Made by a program: the position numbers and the translations under genes | Source: Sorex araneus | Lineage: Eukaryota; Chordata; Mammalia; Eulipotyphla; Soricidae | Length of the DNA stretch: 64,000 nucleotides | NCBI RefSeq assembly: GCF_027595985.1 | Contig: NC_073313.1 | Location: 216,134,066-216,198,065, forward strand | Direction: 5' to 3' | Shown: piece by piece, positions 11,146 through 21,384 of the stretch | Layout of the letters: each line of letters begins with the position of its first letter | How positions within the stretch are numbered: the stretch's first letter is position 1 | The notes under the pieces: generated by a model | Told to the model about the DNA's origin: nothing | What the model saw: only the letters and a program-made list of their open reading frames with translations | The model's database searches: none

Positions 11146-12075
11146 TTACAATAGCCCCTTTAGTGCTTCTTTTAGGTTTGGTTTTGAGTTTATGAAGTTC
11201 CTGAGCTGTTGTTTATCCCCAAAGTAGTGTATGATTCCTTCTAGTTTGAATGAGAGTTTAGCCGGATAAAGTATTCTTGGTGAAGCGTTGATTTCATTGA
11301 GTTTTTTCACTATATCCCACCATTGCCTTCGAGCTTGGAGGGTTTCCTCTGATAGATCTGCTGTGAGCCTAAGGGGTGCTCCTTTGTATGCGATTTCCTT
11401 CTTGGACCTTGCTGCTTGGAGTATTGTGTCTCTCTGGAACATGTCCATCATTGTAACTATGATATGTCTTGGGGTTTTTCTGTTAGGATCTCTTTTAGCT
11501 GGCACTCTTCGGGCGCCTTGAATCTGGATGCCTGCATTGTCCAGCTGTGGGAAGTTTTCCGCAATGATTTGTTTGACTGTGTCTTTTTCGTTGGGGTTGG
11601 TTCCCTGTGGTTCTGGTAGTCCAATGATTCTAATGTTGTTCCTCTTGAATTCATCCCCTAGGACTCTGATTTTGGCTAGAGCTATTTTGAGGTCTCTTGC
11701 CATGGTTTGATGTTGCCTGTAGGCCTCTTGAAGCTCATCTTCGAGCATACTGATTCTGTCTTCGGCTGCAGTCATCCTATTGTTGAGGGCAGTCAGAGAG
11801 TTTTTGATTTCATGTACGGAATCCTTCATTTCTTTTTGAAGGTTTTTTATTTCTGCTCTCATTTCTTCCCGTATTTTGTCGGCTGTCTGTTGTATTGTTT
11901 CCGCCAGGTCTTCCTTGAAGTTGTCCATCTTTGCATTGAGTTGATTGAACATGTTGAGGATTTCAAGTCTGAATTCTTTCTCAGAGAGGTCAAGTTTGTA
12001 GGAGGCGCCCATTGAGGTTTCCGGACTCCTTTGATCGTCCTCTGGTTGCAATGGGGATTTTCGCTGTTTCTTCAT
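11146..12075 (-). CDS. ORF1: L1 ORF1 protein: RNA-binding chaperone
   Basis: The 309-residue protein packages L1 RNA as a trimeric nucleoprotein particle. A charged N-terminus (1-30) is followed by a long heptad-rich coiled coil (about 32-143). An RRM-like domain starts at [10 protein letters not shown] (146-155) with the basic segment [14 protein letters not shown] (187-200). The C-terminal domain contains ILYPAKLSF (268-276). Human ORF1p is 338 residues, the difference lying mainly in the N-terminal half. The ATG follows the CpG-rich leader and TAA ends 43 bp before the ORF2 reference codon. Intact. Confidence 0.95.
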   Translation of the reverse strand: MKKQRKSPLQPEDDQRSPETSMGASYKLDLSEKEFRLEILNMFNQLNAKMDNFKEDLAETIQQTADKIREEMRAEIKNLQKEMKDSVHEIKNSLTALNNRMTAAEDRISMLEDELQEAYRQHQTMARDLKIALAKIRVLGDEFKRNNIRIIGLPEPQGTNPNEKDTVKQIIAENFPQLDNAGIQIQGARRVPAKRDPNRKTPRHIIVTMMDMFQRDTILQAARSKKEIAYKGAPLRLTADLSEETLQARRQWWDIVKKLNEINASPRILYPAKLSFKLEGIIHYFGDKQQLRNFINSKPNLKEALKGLL

Positions 12076-12507
12076 GTTGTTTGTGGTGATATGAAAGAGG
12101 GCCCTTGATGATGAGTGTCCTTGTTTCCTTTTGTTGCGGAAAAGGATTGTGGATAGGCTCAGTTAATAGTGGTTGACTTTTTACTTGCCGGTTGTAGAAC
12201 CTGGTCTCCTACTGAGATGTTCTTATGTGAAGTCTTGTGTTTTATTGTCCTACTGCTTGCGAATAGCTGTTAGTCTTGGATAGGATGTTGAGAAATCTAC
12301 TTGCCGCCGCATTAGCGGCGGCCGCCTACAATGAGGCCACGCCCACTTTCTTAGGCCACGCCCCCTGGTGGTTAGGTCACGCCCCTTTCCCACAGACCTT
12401 TGCCGGAAGATAGGATGGCGGCGGCGCTTGAGGTCGGCGTGCCGGCCACTCGGCCGGCAGTCCGGAGGGGAGGGAAGCCCGGGGTGCTCAGGGCCGCGGA
12501 GCAGGCT
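12076..12507 (-). promoter_or_regulatory. L1 5' UTR / internal promoter region
   Basis: The distal half (12300-12507) is CpG-rich. It has three GGCCACGCCC-type boxes (12335-12344, 12354-12363, 12375-12384, the last with GGTCACGCCC), that is, GGGCGTGGCC in L1 sense, which resembles GC/KLF boxes. It also has a perfect 8-bp palindrome GCCGCCGC-ATTA-GCGGCGGC (12303-12322) and an ATGGCGGC core (12415-12422) like YY1. Promoter function is inferred from the family. There are no tandem monomers here, unlike the mini-L1s. Confidence 0.8.
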
Positions 12508-12523
12508 AAAGAGTGATTTTCTT

Positions 12524-12904
12524 ATAGGGAGATAATCACTACTTTGGGGGTGGGGGTAGAGGGTGGGGATGGAAACTAAAATATCTCAAATGACTTTTTC
12601 TGGTAATAAATATAAGTTTAGATTTATTTTGGAGAATATTCCAGAGATAATATGAAACTTTCCCTATCTTATGTAGCTCTTACATTCTCAGAACTTCCAT
12701 TCAAAGCTGTAAGCAAAGGGGATAAAAAGGAATATCCACATGCCCATTCCTTTCCTCTTTTTGTTTTCCATCGCAAGGAAGATTTCAGAGAAAAAATAAA
12801 ACAAAGACATTAGATTAAATAGGCTTTTTTTGGATTCACACATCAAAATTCAAATTCAATTATGTTAGGCAAATAGGCAAATTGATTGAAATATTGCTTT
12901 GCCT
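12524..12904. other. AT-rich DNA
   Basis: No feature is recognised. Confidence 0.5.
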
Positions 12905-13152
12905 CTTATGTTATAGCATTGTAGCACTGTCGTCCTGTTGTTCATCGATTTGCTCAAGCAGGCACAAATAACGTCTCCATTTCGAGACTTGTTGTTACTG
13001 TTTTTGGCATATTGACTACATCATGGGTAGCTTGCCAGGCTGGATACTCTCAGTAGCTTGCTGGGATCTCCGAGAGGGACCAGAGGAATTGAACCCAGGT
13101 CGGCCGCATGCAAGGCAAACACCCTACCCACTGTGCTATTGCTGTTGTTAAG
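12905..13152 (-). mobile_element. t2 SINE, short form, near full length
   Basis: The plus strand reads GCACTGTCGTCCTGTTGTTC through GGCATATTGACTACATC and CCGAGAGGGACC to the tRNA-like head (GCATGCAAGGCAAACACC...TGTGCTATTGCT). A and B box-like segments are visible in the head. Confidence 0.88.
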
Positions 13153-13581
13153 GGAAAATAAACTACTGAGAAAGGAAAAACGCATGAGTACTAGGAAACA
13201 AGAAAATCAAAGGCCACTATGTATTATTTCCCTCATTTAAGCATCAGTTTTGTCTTTCCCACAATCCCCAGCTGATCAGTTGTCTCCTTGTCTAAAAAAC
13301 ATTGAAATCAAAAGTGTATGTTTAATGTCACACCATTTATAATTTTATTTTCTTGACTTATTTTTCCTCTATGTTTTCCTTTTGATTAAGGAAACACTAG
13401 TTTACATGACTATGTATTTAAGAATCACTGGAGTCCCTGAGGAAGATGAAGCTTTTTGTCTCAATCATTACAGTGTTAGGGCGAAATAATGGAATTACAT
13501 TTTAGGCAAAATGACACTTTTCTCCATGTAAGCTATACAAAATTTCTACTCATTATAAAATCTGAGCATTTGGTGATCTTT
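13153..13581. other. AT-rich DNA
   Basis: No gene or repeat is recognised. Confidence 0.5.
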
Positions 13582-13787
13582 TGCATCAAATATTCATTTT
13601 TTTTAATTTTTGTTTTGGGGCCACACCCAGCAATTCCCAAGGGATACCCCTAGCTCTGGACTCAAGAATCAATCCTGGCAGTGCTCCAGTGACCATATAA
13701 GATGCCTGGTTGAAAATTGGATTTGCAGCTTACAAGGCAAGCACCTACCAGCTGCACTGCACTTCAACCCCTGCATCAAGTATTCAT
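13582..13787 (-). mobile_element. t1 SINE with 16-bp target duplication
   Basis: The core (13598-13771) reads T-tract, GGGGCCACACCCAGCAATTC, then a diverged head. Flanks 13582-13597 and 13772-13787 match at 15 of 16 bases. Confidence 0.85.
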
Positions 13788-14567
13788 GATAAAACTGAAA
13801 TTTGAAAAAGAGTAAGAAGAAATAAAAGAAATAGTTTTAGCCAATTTAAAGAGAGGACATTAAAGAGCTATATTAAAAAAAAAGAGGGAGGTTGTGATTT
13901 TACATATGAGAGGTAAGTAAAGCAGACTGTCAGACTGCAAATCAAAGAAGAAAGTAGGTCAGTGAGTCCCTTACCAGTACAATGAATCGCTATTATTTAA
14001 AAAGATGGCCAGCGGGATAAACTGCCTGTGAATAAGAATCCCTAAGAGAATAATAGGAAATCTGAACAGAAAAGCAGGGTTATAGTAAAAGAGTTGCAAA
14101 TCTCAGAGTGTGAATTAAAGGTCTTTGGTAAAGGTTGACTACAACAGAGTAATGGGCATTTGAGCAAACTAGGCAGAGGCCCTCTGCAGAAAAAAAAAAA
14201 AAACAACCCAAAACAGGAAACCACACCCCCCATGCCTAAAACTAGATTTGAAATATAATGAAATCTACTGCATGTAACTATCTACTCATTAGGATTTCCA
14301 ACTTTCAAAGAAACTTTGAAGTAATTGGAGAATCACTATGAGTCTGAAATACTTAATTAGATCCACTTACAAAAGCAGTGTGGTATAAGCCACATCCTCA
14401 ATGGGATTGATTTATTGTGCTTGGTGATCACAGCAATAATATATAATGGAGACCACTCCATTTCTTGTTTTTCATCTTTAAAATTTATTATGTCAGCTTT
14501 TTACCACCAGGTTAAATTTCACATTGTAATTGCTAAATGGGTCTGGATTAGTAATCAAAATTAGTAT
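13788..14567. other. AT-rich DNA
   Basis: Contains an A13 run at about 14189. No feature is recognised. Confidence 0.5.
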
Positions 14568-14785
14568 AAGAAAATGAGAATAGGGGTAATACCAGAGTAA
14601 TAGCAGGTAGGGAGTTTGCCTTGTCTGTGGCCGAACTGGACTTGATTCCTGGTATCCATATGATCCCCTAAGCATATCAGGAGTGACTCCTGAGTGCAGA
14701 GTCAGGAGAAAATCCAGAGCATTGCCTGGTATGACCCAAAAAGCCAAAAGTAAATAAGTAAATAAATAAAAAGAAAATGAGAATA
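14568..14785 (+). mobile_element. t1 SINE with perfect 15-bp target duplication
   Basis: Flanks AAGAAAATGAGAATA occur at 14568-14582 and 14771-14785. The core has GGTAGGGAGTTTGCCTTG, GACTCCTGAGTGCAGAG, TATGACCCAAAAAG and an (AAAT)n tail. Confidence 0.9.
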
Positions 14786-15440
14786 AATGAGCTCCAGACT
14801 AAAACTGTTATATACTTATCTCTCATAGATATGAATCAAAGTGAAAAGACAGAAGTTCCTTTATATTAAAAAAAGAAACTCAGTTGAAAATTATTTATAC
14901 TTTGAAGGGGAAATATTTTTCATAAAATTTAAATGAAAACCAGCCATTTCTTTAATTAAAAATGTTTGGGAAGTTATTAGAGTCTGGCATTATTTTAGGC
15001 TCTAATAGTCTGAATAAAACTATTGGCTGAATTCATGAAGCTAATATTCTAGTGGGAGGGCAACTCTGCAAATAAGTATAATTCTAGGGATTAGTAAATA
15101 TTCTTTAAGCAAGAGAAAAAATAAAGTAAATCATGGTAAGTGGAGAGAGTATGAAAAGAAGCATGGGATGTTTTAGAATGATAAGTGTAGGCTTGCTCTC
15201 TGAAATAGTGTGAAGAAGAGATCTTACAGCAAATGAACTGAAGAAATAAACTGCATCGGTCCCTTAGAGCAAGAGGGAGTGAGTGGAGATAGCAGATATG
15301 AGAAGTTCCCATGAATGACAAGGTCGCTGTATGAAAGACCAGTCTGGCTAAGCAAGTGAGGGAAGTATTAGGAGTGAGAACTTAAGCATAAAGTATCTTA
15401 ATGCCTACAGGTCAAATGATCAAACATTTCAATGTTATTC
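14786..15440. other. AT-rich unique DNA
   Basis: No feature is recognised. Confidence 0.5.
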
Positions 15441-15642
15441 TTCTTTTGGGGTGAGGGGAGGTGAGGAATCAGGATATGAGACCACATCCAGCAATGCTCA
15501 GGGGATACTCCTGGCTCTGCTCTAGGGAATCACTCCTGGGGGTGCTCGGCAAACCATAGGAGATGCTGAGGATCCAACCTAGTTTGGCTCTGTGCAAGGC
15601 AAGAGCCCTAACTGCTGTTCTATCTCTCCAGTCCCTCAGTCT
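15441..15642 (-). mobile_element. t1 SINE
   Basis: Plus strand: CCACATCCAGCAATGCTCAG, GGGAATCACTCCTGG, GCAAGGCAAGAGCCC, CTATCTCTCCAGTCCC. This is a complete body and head in reverse orientation. Confidence 0.85.
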
Positions 15643-16085
15643 TATTCTTAAAATAATCCCAGGACTTCTAGTTGTTGCCCTCTTGTCCCCTGCGCTCTAC
15701 AATTCCTGGCTGAGCACCAATAGGTTCAGCTTTGTAAAAGTGAAAAATTTCGACAAAGAAATGAAGTAAAACTTTCAGGAATGATTACACTTAACAACTG
15801 TGTTTAGAAGTTGATAGCATTGTTGCCTGCATGACTGTAAACTTTGCCAGTGTGTTTACTTTACCCACTTTCAGGCACTGCATTTGTAGGAAATTTTGGG
15901 CTTCATCCTGTAGTTTTTTCCAGAGAGTAGCAGAGGGAAACAGTTTGGAGAATACAAAGCAAAGAAATCTCTAGAGTGAGGGCTCATTGCCTCTCATCTG
16001 CTGGCAGTGAGTATAGTGAGTGATCTTTCAGTGACCAGTCTTCAGAAACAAGTTTAGAAATAGAGGAGAAGGACAACCAGATGTT
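15643..16085. other. Unique DNA
   Basis: No feature is recognised. Confidence 0.5.
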
Positions 16086-16222
16086 TGTCTTGCAATAGGC
16101 CACTTCTCTCAATCCTTGTTTAATCCCAGCACAACATATGGTTTCTAGAGTAGTTCCAAGAGTCAGAGCTGAGCACAAGTTGAGGCATAGTCCCTGAAAA
16201 ACACTGGCTGTGGTCCAAAAAC
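16086..16222 (+). mobile_element. t1 SINE, diverged and 5'-truncated
   Basis: Weak body match (CCCAGCACAACATATGG, GTCAGAGCTGAGCAC, GTGGTCCAAAAACAAAAC). Confidence 0.5.
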
Positions 16223-16388
16223 AAAACGTTCAAAAATAATTAGTGATCACAAGGTCAATAGGTGACTGCAAAAAAGTAAAGACAGAGCTCCTATACCAAA
16301 GAGCGGTTGAATCTTATGTTTTGACTTTGTTTCCACAATTTCTGTTTTAATTAATTTCTTCACTAATCATTATTTATGTAGATCTACA

Positions 16389-16389
<1 letters not shown>

Positions 16390-16434
<45 letters not shown>
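16390..16434. repeat. (TA)n microsatellite
   Basis: An uninterrupted TA tract of roughly 45 bp forms the insertion flank of the next SINE. Confidence 0.95.
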
Positions 16435-16437
<3 letters not shown>

Positions 16438-16692
16438 CTCTAGACTGGAGAGATAGCACAACAGGTAGGGCGTTTGCCTTGCATGCAGCCCGCCTGGGTT
16501 AGATTCCTCCATCCCTCTTGGAGACCCTAGCAAGCTACCGAGAGTATCCTGACCACACGGCAAAGCATGGCAAGCTACCTGTCATGTATTCAATATGCCA
16601 AAACAGTAACAACAAGTCTCACAATGGAGACGCTACTGTTGTCCCCTGAGCAAATCAATGAACAACTGGACAACAGTGGATATATTACTCTA
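16430..16692 (+). mobile_element. t2 SINE, short form, with 13-bp target duplication
   Basis: ATATATTACTCTA flanks the element at 16430-16442 and 16680-16692. The head (CTGGAGAGATAGCACAAC, AGGGCGTTTGCCTTGCATG) and full body through GAGCAAATCAATGAAC are present. Confidence 0.92.
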
Positions 16693-17034
16693 TTCACTTT
16701 AAAGAATTGCATTCAATGTTTTTATAAGGTAGGTCTATTGGCTACAAATTTATTCAACAAAATTAGGAATTTTGAGAAAAGTCTCTTTTCCTTCTTTTTT
16801 GATGACTAGTGTATAGTGTACAGAATTTGACATTGTAGTATATTTCTTTTCAATAATTTAAATATTTTTTCCCACTCTTTTTGCTTGTATCGTTTCAAAT
16901 GAAAACCTGGATATAATTCTTACTGTTTTTCCATATGCATGTGAAAAGTTTTTTTCAATGTATTTAAATCTTCCACTAGCCTTAGTCTAAAAATTTTATG
17001 CTTAGAGGTAGATTTAAGGGGTACTTATGCTTAT
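16693..17034. other. AT-rich DNA
   Basis: No feature is recognised. Confidence 0.5.
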
Positions 17035-17185
17035 TAATTTGGGGAGGTGGGTGCTCAGCCTGGTTCTGCACTGAGGGATCACAAATGAAGGAGTTTGGGG
17101 GAAAATGTGTGATGCCAGGGATGAAACTCAAGTATTTTTGTGGGTTTTGTGCACAATTTGTCCTGCTTGGGTTTCTCTGAGCTTT
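17035..17185 (-). mobile_element. t1 SINE, old
   Basis: Diverged but in the right order: GTGCTCAGCCTGGTTCTGCA, GAGGGATCACA, GATGCCAGGGATGAAAC. Confidence 0.55.
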
Positions 17186-17630
17186 ATATAAATAAAGTTT
17201 TTATACATATATAAAGCTCTGATTGCTGACATAAATTTGGCAAAAGTTATAAAATTATAATTTCAAGTATTACCTCTATTCATTTTTATTTTTCTCATTT
17301 TTGTATTCCCATTGCATGTTTCACTTATTATGTTATCTCTTCTCAGTTTTGTTCTGTTTGCTACTGAGTCCATAAAATTAATTTCCTTCCGCTACAGTAT
17401 TTTTTTATCTATAGCATTTCTTTTTAATTCTTAGAATTTCCATTTCTCTGGTTATTCACCTTTTCTTACATGTTATTGATTTCTTTCATCAAAATAATTA
17501 ACATAAAAATCACAATTTTAAGATATTCCCAATCTGATAATTTTGAAATCCTAGCCACATATGACTGGTTCTGAGGTTTGCTTAATGTCTTAAAGTTGAT
17601 GTTGTTTTGTTGCTTATAATATACCTTTCT
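17186..17630. other. AT-rich DNA
   Basis: No feature is recognised. Confidence 0.5.
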
Positions 17631-17808
17631 TTTGGTTTTTCTTTTTGGGTCACACCTTACATTGCTCAGGGCTGACTCCTGGCTCTGTGCTCAGGGATCA
17701 CTCCTGGTGGGGTTTGGGGGACTATATGAAGTGCTGGAGATAGAACCCGGGTAGGCCGCAAGGAAGGCAAGCACCATTCTCACTGTACTATTGCGCTGGT
17801 CCTGCTTG
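17631..17808 (-). mobile_element. t1 SINE
   Basis: Plus strand: TTTTTGGGTCACACC, CAGGGATCACTCCTGG, GAGATAGAACCCGGGTAGG, CTGTACTATTGCG. Body and head are both complete. Confidence 0.88.
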
Positions 17809-18005
17809 TAATTCTTTTAAAGGTCCAAATCATTAATGAGTCTGTGCCTCTAGTATATAAACTCCAGTTGTTCTTTCTCCTTTCCTCTTAGATAGAAAAG
17901 GATAGAAAGAGGGGGCTGGTATTTGGTATTTTCTTTTCTTAGGTAGCTCATAAAATCCTGAAGGTCAGTGCTGGTAGGAAGTTTCTCTTGAGCTCAGGCT
18001 TTGTT

Positions 18006-18196
18006 AAGAATAGAATGTTCTGGGCTGGAATGATATAATACTATTGTAGGTGGGATGCTTGTCTCGTACCCTGGTTCAATCCCTGCAACTCCACATGACA
18101 CCCCAGGGATATCAGGAGTGATTCCAAAGCGCATAGTCCAGAGTAAGCCCCGAGCACCACAGGTGTGGCCCCAGAACAAAACACATAAAGAATAGA
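18006..18196 (+). mobile_element. t1 SINE with 9-bp target duplication
   Basis: AAGAATAGA is present at 18006-18014 and 18188-18196. The core runs from GGGCTGGAATGATA to CAGGTGTGGCCCCAG. Confidence 0.8.
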
Positions 18197-18794
18197 GCAC
18201 TCTGAAGTATTTGAAAATGGGCAATATTCCCCTCCCTTGCTAGAAATATGATAAAATTTTCCTCTGATCTTTATTGTGAAAATCTAGTAGAGTTTCTATA
18301 GGTAAAACTGACAAGAGTTAAGGGCACTCTCCCATTCTGCTCCTCATTTTCATGTCTAGTCTTCCCCAGAATATTTTATTTCTCTGACTTGTTCACATGG
18401 AACTGCTAACTATTACCTATTACAGTCTATATTTTTTCTGTCCTAGCAGAGAGTCCTACATAGGTTTCTATTCTTGTAAGTTGTGTATATATCTGCTATC
18501 TACCTGTCTCTCCATATTTTGAAAGTGTTTTTTTCTTATGTTTGTACTTCTTTGATGGATATAGGATGAATGTATTCTTTCTCAAATGAGTTCATCTTTT
18601 TTATGAATTGTTAGAACAGGGTATATAATTTTTAGCTCCTTCCATTCTGGACCCTACAGCAAATCTTTGAAAATGTAGATCATATCATGATGTAGTCTGC
18701 TTAAAAATATCTGCCAGCAACTCTCTTGAATAGTAGTCAAAGCTGTTATGCCTGATAAGTTCTTTTATTGATACTTTCAATTTTTAAAAAAATT
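18197..18794. other. AT-rich DNA
   Basis: No feature is recognised. Confidence 0.5.
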
Positions 18795-19805
18795 ATTAAA
18801 TCTTATTTTATATGCCATGGTTTACAAAGCTGTTATTGGTATGGTTTCATGCATAAAATTTACAGCTCCTCACTTTCAACCAGTTTATTTTCCCACTAAT
18901 ATTGCCCCAGTGTCCCCTCCTCCCTACAGGCCCCTGTAGTAAGCTTTCGGAGACTGGTTCTCCATTTCTATTGCCTTTGGGCATCTATTATTCCCCTATC
19001 ATGTTTCTTTATATTCCACCTAAGAGAGAGATTGTTCTGTGTCTGTCCCTCTCCCGACTAACTAAATTTAGCATTGCACTCCCCAGATCCATCCCTGTGT
19101 CAGTATGATTTTATCTATAACTGCATGATTTTATCTATAACTGAGTAGTATTTTATTATATGTACATACTAAAGTTTCTTTACCCAGCTATCTGTTCTTA
19201 GACATTTGGGTTGTTTCCAGATTTTTCCAATTGTGCTGCAATGAACATAGAAATGCAAATGTCTTCTCTGAGTAGAGTTTTGGGAACCTTGGGGTAGATG
19301 CCAAGAATTAAAATTGTTGAGTCATATAGAAACCCAATTTTGAGAAGTGTCCATATTGTTTCCCAGTAATGCTGCACCAATCAGCATCCCAACCAGCAGT
19401 GAATGATGGTCTCTTTTCCCCACATCCACACTAACACTGGCTGTTTGGGAGCTTTTTGAGTGTGATGTGTGCCAGTCTAACTGGTGTGAGATGGTATCTT
19501 ATTGTTTTGATTTGCATTTCTCTGATAATAAGTGATAGAGAATTTTCTTGTACAACTTTTGGCCATTGTATGTTTTCTTTGAGGAAGTTTCTTTCTATCA
19601 TTTTCCCCCATTTTTTTTTATGTTCCCCCCCCCCCGCCTTGTAAAGTTCTACCAGTGCTCCTTGATGAGTGATATGCAAATATTTTTCTCTCCGTCTATG
19701 AGGTATCTTTTATTCTGGTCATCATTTCCTTTGCAGTGCAAAAGTTTCTTGCTTTGATATAGTCCCTTTACATCATTTACTTGACCAATGGGATTGGTTT
19801 GTTGA
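18795..19805 (-). mobile_element. Old 5'-truncated L1: 3' UTR and ORF2 C-terminus
   Basis: In minus sense it encodes broken pieces homologous to the ORF2 C-terminus of the full-length copy: about 19431-19679 ([20 protein letters not shown]) and 19198-19380 ([22 protein letters not shown]). Several stops and frameshifts are present and the 3' UTR is diverged. It is much older than the 6.7-12.5 kb copy. Confidence 0.85.
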
Positions 19806-21384
19806 GTATACCTTAGAGTAATGGTCTGAGTCCTCTTCTTCTATGCTTACTTTAGTCTCTTTGAAACTTTCTTGACAGCAGTCCATCATTCCCCTCATTA
19901 GTGACACTCTTAACATTGCTATTCTTTGCCATGCTCTGCCTGCTTCAAACCAAGTAATTGTAAGTAATGCTCAGTTCCATGGGACAATCATATCTTCAAT
20001 AACTCTATGATTCATTCCTTCTTCCTTGTCTGTTCATGATCTTCTCTGCTCTTGTGTAAGTTGTTGCTGTTATCACACATTTTCTCAGTGTGCTAAGAAT
20101 CATAAAAGTATGAGGGAATAAGTGATTGGGTACTGGCAATGGTGGCCTATTAATGGCCATTGCTGCAATAGGAAATTACTCCGCATGGAGGACAATCTTC
20201 TAAAATGTCTATACAGTATATCCTCCTGTGCAAACACTTAAAAAGTACAGACAGCATTTGCTTCTTATTGTAAATGCCACTCATCTTTTGTTATTTTTTA
20301 GTGCTTTCAAGAGTAACCACTGACTCCTGGTGATTGATGCATTCTTTTATTTCTGTATGCTCTTATGTTCAACCCATGGCAGTCAAGTCTTGCAGGGCAG
20401 GAAGCCATTCTGTCTCTTTCTAAAGTAAAATTGCCCAACATTGTTCAGTTCCATTAGTGTAGGCTTAAAATTTTTACTCTACTTCTGAGCTCATGGGGAA
20501 TGCATTAGCTTCAAAAGAAAAATTGGATATTAGAAGAACACTTAACTACAGACGGCGATAAAGGCACTCAGCTTATCAAAGTGATTCCCATCAAAAGCTG
20601 AGAAGCAAGGTTCTGGCAAAAATATTTTTAAATGTGTTTTTGTGTGGAATCAACCTCAAAGTTATCTGATAGAAGTCTTGATCCTTTACATTCTGATAAG
20701 TGAGATTAGATGGCTCTCCAAAGGATTTATTTGAGTTCAGACCTCACACAATAGTGTGTAAAAGTACTTTTCCCTGCTTCCTCTTTTTTAATTAAATAAT
20801 TTCTTTATTTTGTGATAAACATTTCACCTAACCTTTACTTTTGGATAGTAGCTTTATTCAAATACATGATAAGCAAAACATACATAAATATATAACACTT
20901 GTGAATACTTACAAACACACATCAATGTGCTGTCCTTATTTGCAATTCTTGTGTACACTAAGAGAGAAACATAACCCATTTATTCTTTAAATTGTCTTTC
21001 TAAGTAAAGGAGATTTTTGAAATTATTATGTGTTGATTTGAAATTTATATTAACTGCCAGTAATTATATAAGTACAAAGAGTAAATTTGCAGTCTATGTG
21101 TGGCTTTCTTCAAGTAAAGAGATAAGGTGAATTCATAACATGTATGTAGCTTTGGAATAAAATTAACAGTTGAAAGCTGTGATCTACAGCATATTATTAT
21201 GAAAGAACAACAAAACAGTTAAGCAAAATAGATATGAAAGCATTTTGGGGAATATAAAACATTTTCAATCCAAGAATTTTTTTTTAATCGAAAGTCTTTG
21301 GTATTCCATGTTAATGAATTGATTTAAGTTCCTTGCATATGTTTATCTAGCATGCTTATGCTGATAAAGTTTGCAGGTTCAATA
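19806..21384. other. Long stretch without recognised feature
   Basis: Mixed composition. No convincing ORF, RNA gene or window-specific repeat is seen. Ancient repeats cannot be excluded by eye. Confidence 0.45.

Larger units (their letters stand above)
6740..12523 (-). mobile_element. L1: Full-length L1 LINE with perfect 16-bp target duplications
   Basis: The 5.75 kb element (6756-12507) is bracketed by identical 16-bp copies of AAAGAGTGATTTTCTT at 6740-6755 and 12508-12523. In minus-strand sense it has a CpG-rich 5' UTR, ORF1, a 43-bp spacer, ORF2, a 3' UTR and an A-rich tail (poly-T on the plus strand at about 6756-6820). The duplication begins A-rich in L1 sense, as expected for L1 endonuclease cleavage. 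Uninterrupted ORFs, an undecayed CpG-rich leader and perfect flanks indicate a young insertion; whether it can jump depends on the ORF2 start. Confidence 0.97.

Noticed and set aside
7612-11710. Many plus-strand open frames across the L1 region
   Set aside because: They are antisense shadows of ORF1 and ORF2 and have no domain content of their own.
12905-13152. tRNA-like heads of SINEs as functional tRNA genes
   Set aside because: They lack a complete cloverleaf and are fused to SINE bodies.
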